Below the pieces are notes generated by a model. It was not told the origin of the DNA. It ran no database searches and saw only the letters and a program-made list of their open reading frames with translations. Below, one piece after another: positions 55,814 to 63,930 of a stretch of DNA of 64,000 bases. This stretch comes from an uncultured Prevotella sp. GTDB lineage: Bacteria > Bacteroidota > Bacteroidia > Bacteroidales > Bacteroidaceae. Each line of letters begins with the position of its first letter. Position 1 is the first letter of the stretch. The translations under genes were made by a program, and so were the position numbers. Where the stretch lies: positions 31,046-95,045 of the forward strand of contig CAMVOS010000005.1 of NCBI GenBank assembly GCA_947169185.1. The letters run 5' to 3'.

Positions 55814-58138
55814 TCACCATTTGTCGCGGGTTTGGATATCGTCAGTCCACCGATGGTCTTTGGGGAAGGACTGTCCATTCCATGCCTTGACCTGAGTCCA
55901 GGGCTGCGGTGCATCTGTCCAGAAAGGATGAGAGGTTGGCAGACCTAAGGGCATAAAGGCCAGGCTGGTCATATAGAGCGAGCCATTGTTGGTGTACCAG
56001 TCGGCTGTCTCAGGCTGTGAACCACAGAAGCCAATCGTCAGATACCCGCCCTCGTTGAAGTTGTTCTGGACATCAAACATCCGATGCATCACCTGGGTCA
56101 GAGCGGCACGAACCTGTCCGTTACTGAGGTCGGAAGGCAGTTTCTGATACCATGCCATCAAGGCTAGTGGTTGCATGGCTGCCAGACGGTAAGGTGTAGA
56201 TCTTCCAATCACGGGGAACGTACCTTCAGGCGAGATGAAACGCTCGAGAATGATGGAAAACTTCTGGGCTCGTTTCAGAGCACGCTCATAGTATTTCTTG
56301 TAGTCCAAACGCGAGTTGTACTTCGAATCGACCATGGCCTGCAGAGTTTCCAAATACATCGCATGAAAAACGTAGCTGGAATAGTAGTCGAAGGCAAACA
56401 CGGGGCCATCGGCATACCAGCCGTCACCCACATACCATTCTTCCACTTTACGGCAGGCTGTATTGACGCGGAACTCATCGAATGGAGCTTTGGCTTTTGC
56501 CAGCAGACTCTCGATAGTTGACGAGAACAGGAACCAGTTGGTGTAGGGTGGGTCGATATGACGCATCTTTTGGAATTCCTTGATATAACGCTGTTTGGTC
56601 ACATCGTCAAGTGGTATCCACAACACATCCCAGGCACGAAGGAACGACTCAGCGATATAGGCTGCATCAACGAGGTTCTGCCCAGCCTTGCCCCAACAGA
56701 GATAATCGGGTGAGTCGGGATCAACGGAATTTTTATAAGCCGCCAATGCCCAGTCGCGGAGTTGTCTGCGCTGTTGTCCCTCAGCAGTGTCGTCATCAGG
56801 CAGCGTCAGCCACGGAGCTATACCTGCCATCAGACGTCCGAAGGTTTCCATATAGACCACACTACGGTCGCGATTGTCAAATGAGGGTGAGAACTCCGTC
56901 TTCATATTCTTCTGCAACTCACCCTTGGCCATGTTCTCCAGCACGGGTTGTGCCATCTTCCAGGCCAGCGAGCACCAATACTCACGATCGGTCTGGGGTG
57001 TAATCTGCAGATAGCGATAGAATTCGCAGGCTGCCAGCAGGAATGCGCCCACACCAAAGTTGGCTTGACTGTTAGTATCGACCGTCTGCCCAGGTATGGC
57101 GCGCTCGCCGATAGGCTGAACATAACCAACCTTTCCGTCCGACTGCAATGCAATGGTAGACAGGTAGTTCCATGCTTTCTCAACGACAGGTTCAAACTCC
57201 TTTCGGGGCAGATAGCCGTTGTTGATACCCCAAAGCAGACCGTAGCAGAAGAAGGCCGTGCCTGAGGTCTCGTAGCCAGGTGCCTGATCAGGATCCATCA
57301 TTGAGCGCGTCCAGTGGCCTTCAGGTTGTTGCAGGCATTTGACACCATGTGCCAGATTGACGAATTTTTCGGCAAAGAATGGTTGGTGCTTATAGGTCTT
57401 TGGCATATCCTGCAACACCTTGGCCAAACCTGCCAGGACCCACCCGTCGCCACGCGCCCAGAAGTCTTTCTTGCCACTAGCCGTCTTGTGTTTTGGATAG
57501 ACGTATTTTCCGTCGCGGAAGTAGAGACCCGTCTCTTGGTCGAGCATGATACTGTCGCTGTAGCAGATGTTCTCATACAATTTGTCCAGATACTTCTCCT
57601 CACCCGTCAGCTTATACATCTTCGTCATCACAGGCATCACCATATATAGTGCATCGGCCCACCACCAATAGTCGTTGGCCTTCGAGTCGGCCTCGTAGCC
57701 CATCACCTCCTTGGCGCGAGCCACCTTTTTCTTTTGAGGAGCGAGGTTATAGAGATCAATGTATGTCTGGAAACAGATCTGCCAGTCGCCGAAGAGCACA
57801 TAGTCCTGTCCTTCGCCATATCGTTTGTATTTCCATTTACCGGGATCGGGTTCTGTGGCGCCCTTCCATTGGTTGTGCTGGGCCCAACGGAGTGAGTAAT
57901 CGAGAAAACTCTTCACTGTTATCTCTTCACTCTTCACTTCCGACAAAAGTCGGATAGCCTCCATATTACCCGTATGATAGGCGGCATGATCCCAAAAGGC
58001 CCGAACTTCAGCAGGATTGTTGGTCTGCCAATAAGTGTTCACCTTTTTGATGATTTCCTTCACTTCCTCGCTCGACCATTGCTTGGCCTGCAAGGTCACA
58101 ACTGCAAAGACACAAATGACGGTAAGTAGTTTTCTCAT
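55814..58138 (-). CDS. GH105 unsaturated rhamnogalacturonyl hydrolase-like domain fused to DUF2264
   Basis: N-term YEADSKANDYWWWADALYMVMPVMTKMYKLTGEEKYLD...WARGDGWVLAGLAKVL; C-term DUF2264 (VYMETFGRLMAGIAPWL...WNGQSFPKDH). ORF opens at 58159 inside the promoter, so start is 58147 or 58138. Confidence 0.88.
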   Translation of the reverse strand: MRKLLTVICVFAVVTLQAKQWSSEEVKEIIKKVNTYWQTNNPAEVRAFWDHAAYHTGNMEAIRLLSEVKSEEITVKSFLDYSLRWAQHNQWKGATEPDPGKWKYKRYGEGQDYVLFGDWQICFQTYIDLYNLAPQKKKVARAKEVMGYEADSKANDYWWWADALYMVMPVMTKMYKLTGEEKYLDKLYENICYSDSIMLDQETGLYFRDGKYVYPKHKTASGKKDFWARGDGWVLAGLAKVLQDMPKTYKHQPFFAEKFVNLAHGVKCLQQPEGHWTRSMMDPDQAPGYETSGTAFFCYGLLWGINNGYLPRKEFEPVVEKAWNYLSTIALQSDGKVGYVQPIGERAIPGQTVDTNSQANFGVGAFLLAACEFYRYLQITPQTDREYWCSLAWKMAQPVLENMAKGELQKNMKTEFSPSFDNRDRSVVYMETFGRLMAGIAPWLTLPDDDTAEGQQRRQLRDWALAAYKNSVDPDSPDYLCWGKAGQNLVDAAYIAESFLRAWDVLWIPLDDVTKQRYIKEFQKMRHIDPPYTNWFLFSSTIESLLAKAKAPFDEFRVNTACRKVEEWYVGDGWYADGPVFAFDYYSSYVFHAMYLETLQAMVDSKYNSRLDYKKYYERALKRAQKFSIILERFISPEGTFPVIGRSTPYRLAAMQPLALMAWYQKLPSDLSNGQVRAALTQVMHRMFDVQNNFNEGGYLTIGFCGSQPETADWYTNNGSLYMTSLAFMPLGLPTSHPFWTDAPQPWTQVKAWNGQSFPKDHRWTDDIQTRDKW

Positions 58139-58156
58139 TATTCTCATATTTTCCTG

Positions 58157-58164
58157 CAAAGGTA
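58157..58164 (-). promoter_or_regulatory. -7 box TACCTTTG (minus strand)
   Basis: CAAAGGTA on plus strand; divergent promoter for the GH105-DUF2264 gene. Confidence 0.6.
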
Positions 58165-58207
58165 CGATTTTATAACTGAATAATTCGTATTTCTACAAAA
58201 AAACAGC

Positions 58208-58215
58208 TATCTTTG
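58208..58215 (+). promoter_or_regulatory. -7 box TATCTTTG
   Basis: Upstream of the regulator start at 58237. Confidence 0.6.
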
Positions 58216-58236
58216 CCTGCAAATTTACAAAATAAC

Positions 58237-59973
58237 ATGAAACAAATCGCACATATAATTGTATTTATATCGCTGTTGGTCATTTCAGGTTGTGGGAACA
58301 ATCACTCATTAAGGCAGTTGCCGCACTTGGGTCATACGCCTTATCAGCAGGATTCTATTCTGGTGGCATATGCCGTCAACCCTGAGCGGGCGCTCGTGCT
58401 GCTCGACTCGGCGTTGGTCATAGGTAACATCAGCGACTATCGCGGACAGTTTATCCGTGCCAAGATTTACTGTAAGTCGCTCACGGAACAGCGGATTGAT
58501 TCAGCCATTACCATTTGCACGGCGTTGCTCAACCACGACTCCGTGCGCAACGAGCCCACCGAACAGGCAAACATCCTCGACATGCTCATCGCCACGGCTC
58601 GTGCCAAGACCGACTACGAGGCTTACCTGCGCTGGGCCACCCAGAAGGCCGAGCTCTGTCAACAGCAAGGTGAGGAGACCGAACGCTGGCGCACCGAGGC
58701 CGACATTGGTCTAATAATGACGACTCTGGGGCAGGAGGATGAAGGACTTGCCAAGCTCGACGAGGCCATCAGCCACCTGGACGCTCCTGGCAGCATCGAC
58801 CGCATGGATGCCTTTGTCGTTGCCTGCAAGCGTAAGATCAATGCCCTCAGCAGCCTGAAGCGTTACAACGAGGTGATCCCATTGGGACAACGCATCCTCG
58901 ATCGTCTCGACCACTACGAACAGCATGCCAAGGACTATGCCGAGGACAGCTACCGTCTCTCGTGGAGCGATAATCCCAGTGACCGAGACCGCTATCTGGA
59001 CTTCAGCCGCGCACAGGCCTGGGGTTTTATGGCTACAGCATATAGTCACAGCCTCACCCCCGACCCCTCTCCAAGAGGAGAGGGGAGTAACTACCAGAAA
59101 GCACGCGAGTATCTTGCGCTTTTTGACCAGAGCGGCTACGGTAAGACCTTTGCGGCCAGACGCTTTATTGCCCCTACGCAGATGGCACTGGGCATGTACG
59201 ACGAAGCTCTGGCCACCTACGACGAAGTAGAGCGTCGCATGGCTGCCGACACACTCAATGAGGACTATGCCATCATCCTCCGTTCCCGTGCCATCGCAGC
59301 CCGTGAGAAGAAACACTACGCGGAAGCTTACTACTACCAGACTCGCAACGCTGAGCTCTCGAAAGTACTCAGCGACAGCCTCATGAAAGGCAAGGCCCAC
59401 GACTATGCCGCGCGCTACCATGCCCAGGAGCAGCAACTCCAGATTCAGGAAAAAGAGTCTGAGGCCCAGCGCTCGCATATCATCAGTGTAGCCATTGCCG
59501 TCATTGCCCTGCTGGCCATAGCCTTTGCCGTCTATTTCTTCCATCAGAAACGCATCGTCACAGAGAAGAACCGTGCTTTGGTACGTATGATCAATGAACA
59601 GGCGGAAGAACCATTGACTCCCCTCGCTCATAGGGAGGAACCGCAGGAGGGTCTCTTCTACACCATCGACACCGCCATCCGTACTGAGCGCCTCTATGCC
59701 AACGTCAGTCTGCAGCGTCAGGACATCTGCGACCGTTTTGGCATCAGCCGTCATGCACTCAACGACCTGCTCACTGAGTATGCCGGTGGCCTCTCTTTCC
59801 CACAGTATGTCAACAATATTCGTCTGGAGGAGGCCCTCCGCATGTTACGCTACGAATCCTCAAAAACCTTGACGACGATAGCCAACGAGGTAGGTTTTAC
59901 GCCTGCCAACCTGCGCGAGCAATTTAAACGGAAATATGGCATGACGCCTGCAGATTATCGTCAAAATCAGTGA
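58237..59973 (+). CDS. TPR-TM-AraC-type transcriptional regulator
   Basis: Lipobox-like VISGCGNN; helical TPR-like region; TM (SVAIAVIALLAIAFAVYFF); AraC HTH (TLTTIANEVGFTPANLREQFKRKYGMTPADYR). Confidence 0.88.
   Translation: MKQIAHIIVFISLLVISGCGNNHSLRQLPHLGHTPYQQDSILVAYAVNPERALVLLDSALVIGNISDYRGQFIRAKIYCKSLTEQRIDSAITICTALLNHDSVRNEPTEQANILDMLIATARAKTDYEAYLRWATQKAELCQQQGEETERWRTEADIGLIMTTLGQEDEGLAKLDEAISHLDAPGSIDRMDAFVVACKRKINALSSLKRYNEVIPLGQRILDRLDHYEQHAKDYAEDSYRLSWSDNPSDRDRYLDFSRAQAWGFMATAYSHSLTPDPSPRGEGSNYQKAREYLALFDQSGYGKTFAARRFIAPTQMALGMYDEALATYDEVERRMAADTLNEDYAIILRSRAIAAREKKHYAEAYYYQTRNAELSKVLSDSLMKGKAHDYAARYHAQEQQLQIQEKESEAQRSHIISVAIAVIALLAIAFAVYFFHQKRIVTEKNRALVRMINEQAEEPLTPLAHREEPQEGLFYTIDTAIRTERLYANVSLQRQDICDRFGISRHALNDLLTEYAGGLSFPQYVNNIRLEEALRMLRYESSKTLTTIANEVGFTPANLREQFKRKYGMTPADYRQNQ
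59051..59089 (+). repeat. Dispersed-type palindromic repeat inside CDS
   Basis: CCTCACCCCCGACCCCTCTCCAAGAGGAGAGGGGAGTAA; stem CCCCTCTCC-AAGA-GGAGAGGGG; encodes LTPDPSPRGEGS. Confidence 0.8.
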
Positions 59974-60043
59974 AGAAAAGAATGCCTGACTACTATCAGA
60001 ATTAACAAAACACTTTCAATATTTACAAAAAATAAAACCTTCG

Positions 60044-60079
60044 ATGCACGCATTTGGGTCATGTACCAAATGCGTGCAT
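60044..60079. promoter_or_regulatory. Perfect 14-bp dyad (operator or terminator)
   Basis: ATGCACGCATTTGG - GTCATGTA - CCAAATGCGTGCAT, ~30 bp upstream of the -7 box TAATTTTG (60111-60118). Confidence 0.75.
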
Positions 60080-60110
60080 ATATTCTTTTCCGAATCCAAT
60101 CCTTTTTATT

Positions 60111-60118
60111 TAATTTTG
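60111..60118 (+). promoter_or_regulatory. -7 box TAATTTTG
   Basis: Upstream of the 60138 AraC gene. Confidence 0.55.
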
Positions 60119-60137
60119 CGGACAAATACACACCCCA

Positions 60138-60488
60138 ATGGACAAAGAACTCTTTAAAATCATCGACACAATTATCCGTAATGAACGCCTTTACTCACAA
60201 GTTAATTTAATGCGTGAGGACATTATGAAGCGTTTCAACATTGGTCGCCATCATCTGAACGACCAGCTCAACACCTTTGCCGATGGCATGAGTTTCCCCC
60301 AGTATATCAACTCCATCCGCATGGAGGTAGCCTACGATCTGCTGACAAACCATCCCGAGATGACTATTACCGATGTGGCCCGCGAGGTAGGCTTCACCGC
60401 ACCTAACTTGCGTGAACAGTTCAAGCGCTGTTACGGCATCACCCCTGCAGAATACCGTGCAACCCTTGTTCCCGATGAAGAAGAATAA
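60138..60488 (+). CDS. Stand-alone AraC-type DNA-binding domain (116 aa)
   Basis: MTITDVAREVGFTAPNLREQFKRCYGITPAEYR; aligns with the C-terminal domain of the 58237 regulator. Confidence 0.9.
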   Translation: MDKELFKIIDTIIRNERLYSQVNLMREDIMKRFNIGRHHLNDQLNTFADGMSFPQYINSIRMEVAYDLLTNHPEMTITDVAREVGFTAPNLREQFKRCYGITPAEYRATLVPDEEE

Positions 60489-60497
60489 GAATAATAT

Positions 60498-61637
60498 ATG
60501 TACGCACAGCAGAGTCTTCAAGATACTTTATTCCTAATGCTTTATGGCGCTGTTGCCATATTGGCACTGGTATCAGGACTCTATCTGTGGCTCAGGCGCA
60601 GCAATGGCTTTTTGCCTGACGTCACGCCACCGAGGGCACTGCGCCGATGGACGGCAGCGTTCTTCATCATGGCAGCACTGAGTCACGTCTGGTGGTATGT
60701 GCTGGGCATCTATTGGCTGACAGACGACCGCTTGGTGCGCAACATCACGGCTGTTACCCTAGACCATATTCTGCTTGTTCCGATGGTGATGGCTATACTG
60801 CTGCGCATCTTACAGGACCGCCAGCGCCGTCTTTGGCCGTGGGGCTTGGCTCAAGTGCCTATCCTCGTATTCGCGGCCATAGGAATTACCACGCACAGCG
60901 CATTCTACGGCTTTGACATGACGACCTACTGGCAGATGGCTGTCATGTCCATATTTATTTTGTATTACATCTATGCGCTGATACAGTACGGCCGCTGGCT
61001 TCGCGAGAACTATGCCGACCTTGAGCACAAGGAGGTCTGGCAGAGTCTGCTGTTTGCAGTTGTCCTTTTCGTCATCTATGAGGTCTATTTTACCAATCCG
61101 GGAGAGATGGCCAGAGAGTTTCTGTCACAGCTGGAAACGCTCGCCATAATCGCCTTCCTGCTCTGGCGCGTCGAGACTCTGGAGACACTCGATGCCAAAG
61201 AAACGGTCTTGCCGGAAGACATTTCTGATGACACTCAGACTGGGGAGTCTTCTACCAACTCCTTGTCAGTATCCATTCTCAACAAAATTCAGGACTTGCT
61301 TGACATACATTGTGAAGCTGGGCAACTCTATCTACAACACGACCTGACGCTGCAACAGCTTGCTATGGGTATCGGCACGAACCGCACCTATCTGAGTACC
61401 TATTTTGCCCAAAAGGGCATCACCTATAATGCGTATATTAATCGCCTACGTGTCGACCATTTTATGCGACTCTACTGCGAAAGCGTTAATTCCGATCGGC
61501 CTATTGCCGCCACACAACTCGCCCTGAAAAGCGGCTTCCGTAGTTACAGCACCTTCAGTAATGCCTTTAAGAACTTTCGTGGCCTTACTGTAGCAGCATG
61601 GATGGCAAATATTCAAGCTAAAAAAGAACTTACATAA
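60498..61637 (+). CDS. Membrane-embedded AraC-family regulator (multi-TM N-terminus, AraC HTH C-terminus)
   Basis: About six hydrophobic segments in the N-terminal ~220 aa; C-term LTLQQLAMGIGTNRTYLSTYFAQKGITYNAYINRLRV...GFRSYSTFSNAFKNFRGLT. Confidence 0.88.
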   Translation: MYAQQSLQDTLFLMLYGAVAILALVSGLYLWLRRSNGFLPDVTPPRALRRWTAAFFIMAALSHVWWYVLGIYWLTDDRLVRNITAVTLDHILLVPMVMAILLRILQDRQRRLWPWGLAQVPILVFAAIGITTHSAFYGFDMTTYWQMAVMSIFILYYIYALIQYGRWLRENYADLEHKEVWQSLLFAVVLFVIYEVYFTNPGEMAREFLSQLETLAIIAFLLWRVETLETLDAKETVLPEDISDDTQTGESSTNSLSVSILNKIQDLLDIHCEAGQLYLQHDLTLQQLAMGIGTNRTYLSTYFAQKGITYNAYINRLRVDHFMRLYCESVNSDRPIAATQLALKSGFRSYSTFSNAFKNFRGLTVAAWMANIQAKKELT

Positions 61638-61640
61638 AAC

Positions 61641-62828
61641 ATGGACGAAAGAGTAATCAAGATAGTGAACGATGCGCGGTGGGCTGACGGCCAGACTGTA
61701 AGGAACAGGCTGGACGACATCACGTACAACCCCATGCGCAGTCAGGAGGATTTCGTCATGCGTCTGGTCCGCGAGAATGCCAGCACGGAATATGGCAAGA
61801 AGAATGGTTTTAAGGCTATCCATAACATGGACGACTACCGCCGCTTGGTGCCGCTGACCACCTATTCCGACTATAGCGAGTATATCGAACATATAGCCAA
61901 CGGCAAGCGCAACGTCCTGACAGCCTATCTGACAGAGCATATTTCGATATGGGACTGTTTCAAGGGACTGCCACAGTCCCGTTGGAGCGTACAGGCCTGC
62001 TACGACTATTGTTGCTGTGCCGCATTCTATGTGGTGGGCCATCACGGCTATCTGACGGATGGTATGACGCTAAACCTGGTGGACAATGGCTTGGAACGCT
62101 TGTCGTCGGGCGTCACCATAGGTAGCCTGTTGGGGCGTCTGCTGGCGAAACGCGATGTCGATAACAAGCAGGTCTACGTGATACCTGTCGACACTGCTAT
62201 CACGGAAGATACAGACCTGCCATACCTTGAGGCACTCTATGCCTTGAAGGAGCGGGACATCATGCAGGCCATCTGCGACCGCTACGACAAGATGGTCGAG
62301 ATGTTGCGCTATATCGAGAAACACTGGCCCCAGCTGGCCGACGACATCGAGCAAGGCAATGCGTATGTCAAGCCTGATGCAGAACGGGCCAACGCCATTC
62401 GTGAAATCATGGAGACGCATAATATCGGCACGCAAATCGTAGAACAGCTGTGGCCCGGACTACGCTGCATCCTGGTACACGACGTCGACAACCTCAGCGC
62501 CAGCTTCGAACTGCTGCGCACCTATTGCGGCAACAACGTGCATTTTGTGTTTACAGGCATCAGCGCCCCCGAGGGCACCTTCACCACCACACTGAACCTT
62601 GACGACCCACAGACGGTGCTGATACCCGACAGCGTATTCTACGAATTCAAACCTAAGGACGCTGCGAGCTATAACACGCTGCTGACACTCGACCAGTTGG
62701 AAATAGGTCGCAGCTACGAATTAGTCGTATCGACGCTCTCCGGTCTCTACCGTTACAAGACCGGCAAGACCTTCCTCGTCGTTGGTCGCTATCACGACAC
62801 CCCCACCGTCATTATTGATAAAGGATAA
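61641..62828 (+). CDS. GH3-like (acyl-adenylate/amido-synthetase superfamily) protein, truncated and lacking the nucleotide-binding loop
   Basis: NASTEYGKKNGFKAIHNMDDYRRLVPLTTYSDYSEYIEHIANGKRNVLT; SVFYEFKPKD; YELVVSTLSGLYRYKTGKTFLVVGRY; no TSGTT-like motif and no C-terminal lid. Confidence 0.75.
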   Translation: MDERVIKIVNDARWADGQTVRNRLDDITYNPMRSQEDFVMRLVRENASTEYGKKNGFKAIHNMDDYRRLVPLTTYSDYSEYIEHIANGKRNVLTAYLTEHISIWDCFKGLPQSRWSVQACYDYCCCAAFYVVGHHGYLTDGMTLNLVDNGLERLSSGVTIGSLLGRLLAKRDVDNKQVYVIPVDTAITEDTDLPYLEALYALKERDIMQAICDRYDKMVEMLRYIEKHWPQLADDIEQGNAYVKPDAERANAIREIMETHNIGTQIVEQLWPGLRCILVHDVDNLSASFELLRTYCGNNVHFVFTGISAPEGTFTTTLNLDDPQTVLIPDSVFYEFKPKDAASYNTLLTLDQLEIGRSYELVVSTLSGLYRYKTGKTFLVVGRYHDTPTVIIDKG

Positions 62829-62848
62829 ATATAAATAATAGGTTAAAC

Positions 62849-63829
62849 ATGTATCAAGGTAAAAAGATTATTCAGCCACCCTATTTGAAGGCAGGTGACA
62901 AGGTTGCCCTTGTTTCTCCTGCTTATTGGGTGCCACAAGAAGCCATACATCAGGCTGCAGAAACCATCAAAAGCTGGGGACTGCAGCCTGTTGTTGGTCC
63001 ACACACCAACAGTTTGAATGTCGATGCCTATGCAGGCACAGCCGACGAGCGCGCCGCCGACCTGCTGTGGGCTCTGGAAGACGACAGCATTAAGGCCATC
63101 GTTTGTTCACGAGGCGGCTATGGTTCCATCCACCTGCTGAACCGCATCCCCATCGAAAGCTATCAGCAACACCCCAAATGGCTCATTGGTCATGGCGACA
63201 TCACCATGCTGCTCTATGCCATTGCATACGCGGGCGTCATGTGTATCCACGGTCCCATGGCCTACCAGATAGCCAGCAATCAGGAGCCAGCCACCAGCAT
63301 CACACGTAACATTCTGTTTGGTATGCTGCCACAATATAAGATACCTGGCCATTCCTATAACCGGAGTGGTCATGCGGAGGGAATACTCGTTGGTGGCAAC
63401 CTCTCCAGCTATTCCGCTGTGGCAGGCACAAAGATTCATCTCGCCTCCAAACACGACATCATCCTCTTTATAGAAGAGGTGGAGGAGTCGCTGCACGACA
63501 TCGACCGCCTGTTCTATATGCTGCGCCTGCAGTACGACTTCGAAAGAGTCAAAGGCATCATCTTCGGTACCTTCAGTTCTATCAAGTACGACCTGCAGTA
63601 TGGTAGCGTCGAGCAGATGCTCATCGCCCACCTGCACGACTACGACATCCCCGTCTGCTGTGGCTTCCCCGTAGGTAGCAACAGTTGCATCCCCCTCATC
63701 GAGGGCGCCCCCTGTTCCCTCGATGTCACCACCGACCACGCTACGCTGTCTTTCAATATCAACGGCGGTGTGGAATCCTATGACGTCAACATCGCCAATT
63801 CGAAACTGATTAAGGAGAAACAATTTTGA
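62849..63829 (+). CDS. S66 LD-carboxypeptidase (LdcA/MccF-like) homologue with substituted catalytic residues
   Basis: YLKAGDKVALVSPA, IVCSRGGYGSIHLLNRI, LVGGNLSSYSAVAGT, LFIEEVEESLHDIDRLFYMLRL; IGHGDIT in place of GxSDIT; GFPVGS in place of GFPxGH. Confidence 0.88.
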   Translation: MYQGKKIIQPPYLKAGDKVALVSPAYWVPQEAIHQAAETIKSWGLQPVVGPHTNSLNVDAYAGTADERAADLLWALEDDSIKAIVCSRGGYGSIHLLNRIPIESYQQHPKWLIGHGDITMLLYAIAYAGVMCIHGPMAYQIASNQEPATSITRNILFGMLPQYKIPGHSYNRSGHAEGILVGGNLSSYSAVAGTKIHLASKHDIILFIEEVEESLHDIDRLFYMLRLQYDFERVKGIIFGTFSSIKYDLQYGSVEQMLIAHLHDYDIPVCCGFPVGSNSCIPLIEGAPCSLDVTTDHATLSFNINGGVESYDVNIANSKLIKEKQF

Positions 63830-63833
63830 AAAA

Positions 63834-63857
63834 GTGCACAGTAGGGTCGCTGTGCAC
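63834..63857 (+). terminator. Hairpin, probable terminator
   Basis: GTGCACAG - TAGGGTCG - CTGTGCAC, perfect 8-bp arms, 4 nt after the stop. Confidence 0.6.
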
Positions 63858-63871
63858 CTATTTCGTCCGTC

Positions 63872-63930
63872 CCTACGGACTGCGAGTCCGAAGCCTACGG
63901 ACCGATAGTCCGAAGCCGTCGGACTAGGAG
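63872..63930. repeat. 22-nt-period palindromic repeat cluster
   Basis: CTACGGACTGCGAGTCCGAAGC / CTACGGACCGATAGTCCGAAGC / CGTCGGACTAGGAG; stems CGGACT..AGTCCG and CGGAC..GTCCG. Confidence 0.85.

Noticed and set aside
58711-59754. 347-aa minus-strand ORF
   Set aside because: Antisense to the TPR-TM-AraC regulator; no domain or coherent hydrophobicity.
63107-63823. 238-aa minus-strand ORF
   Set aside because: Antisense to the S66-family gene; no supporting motif.
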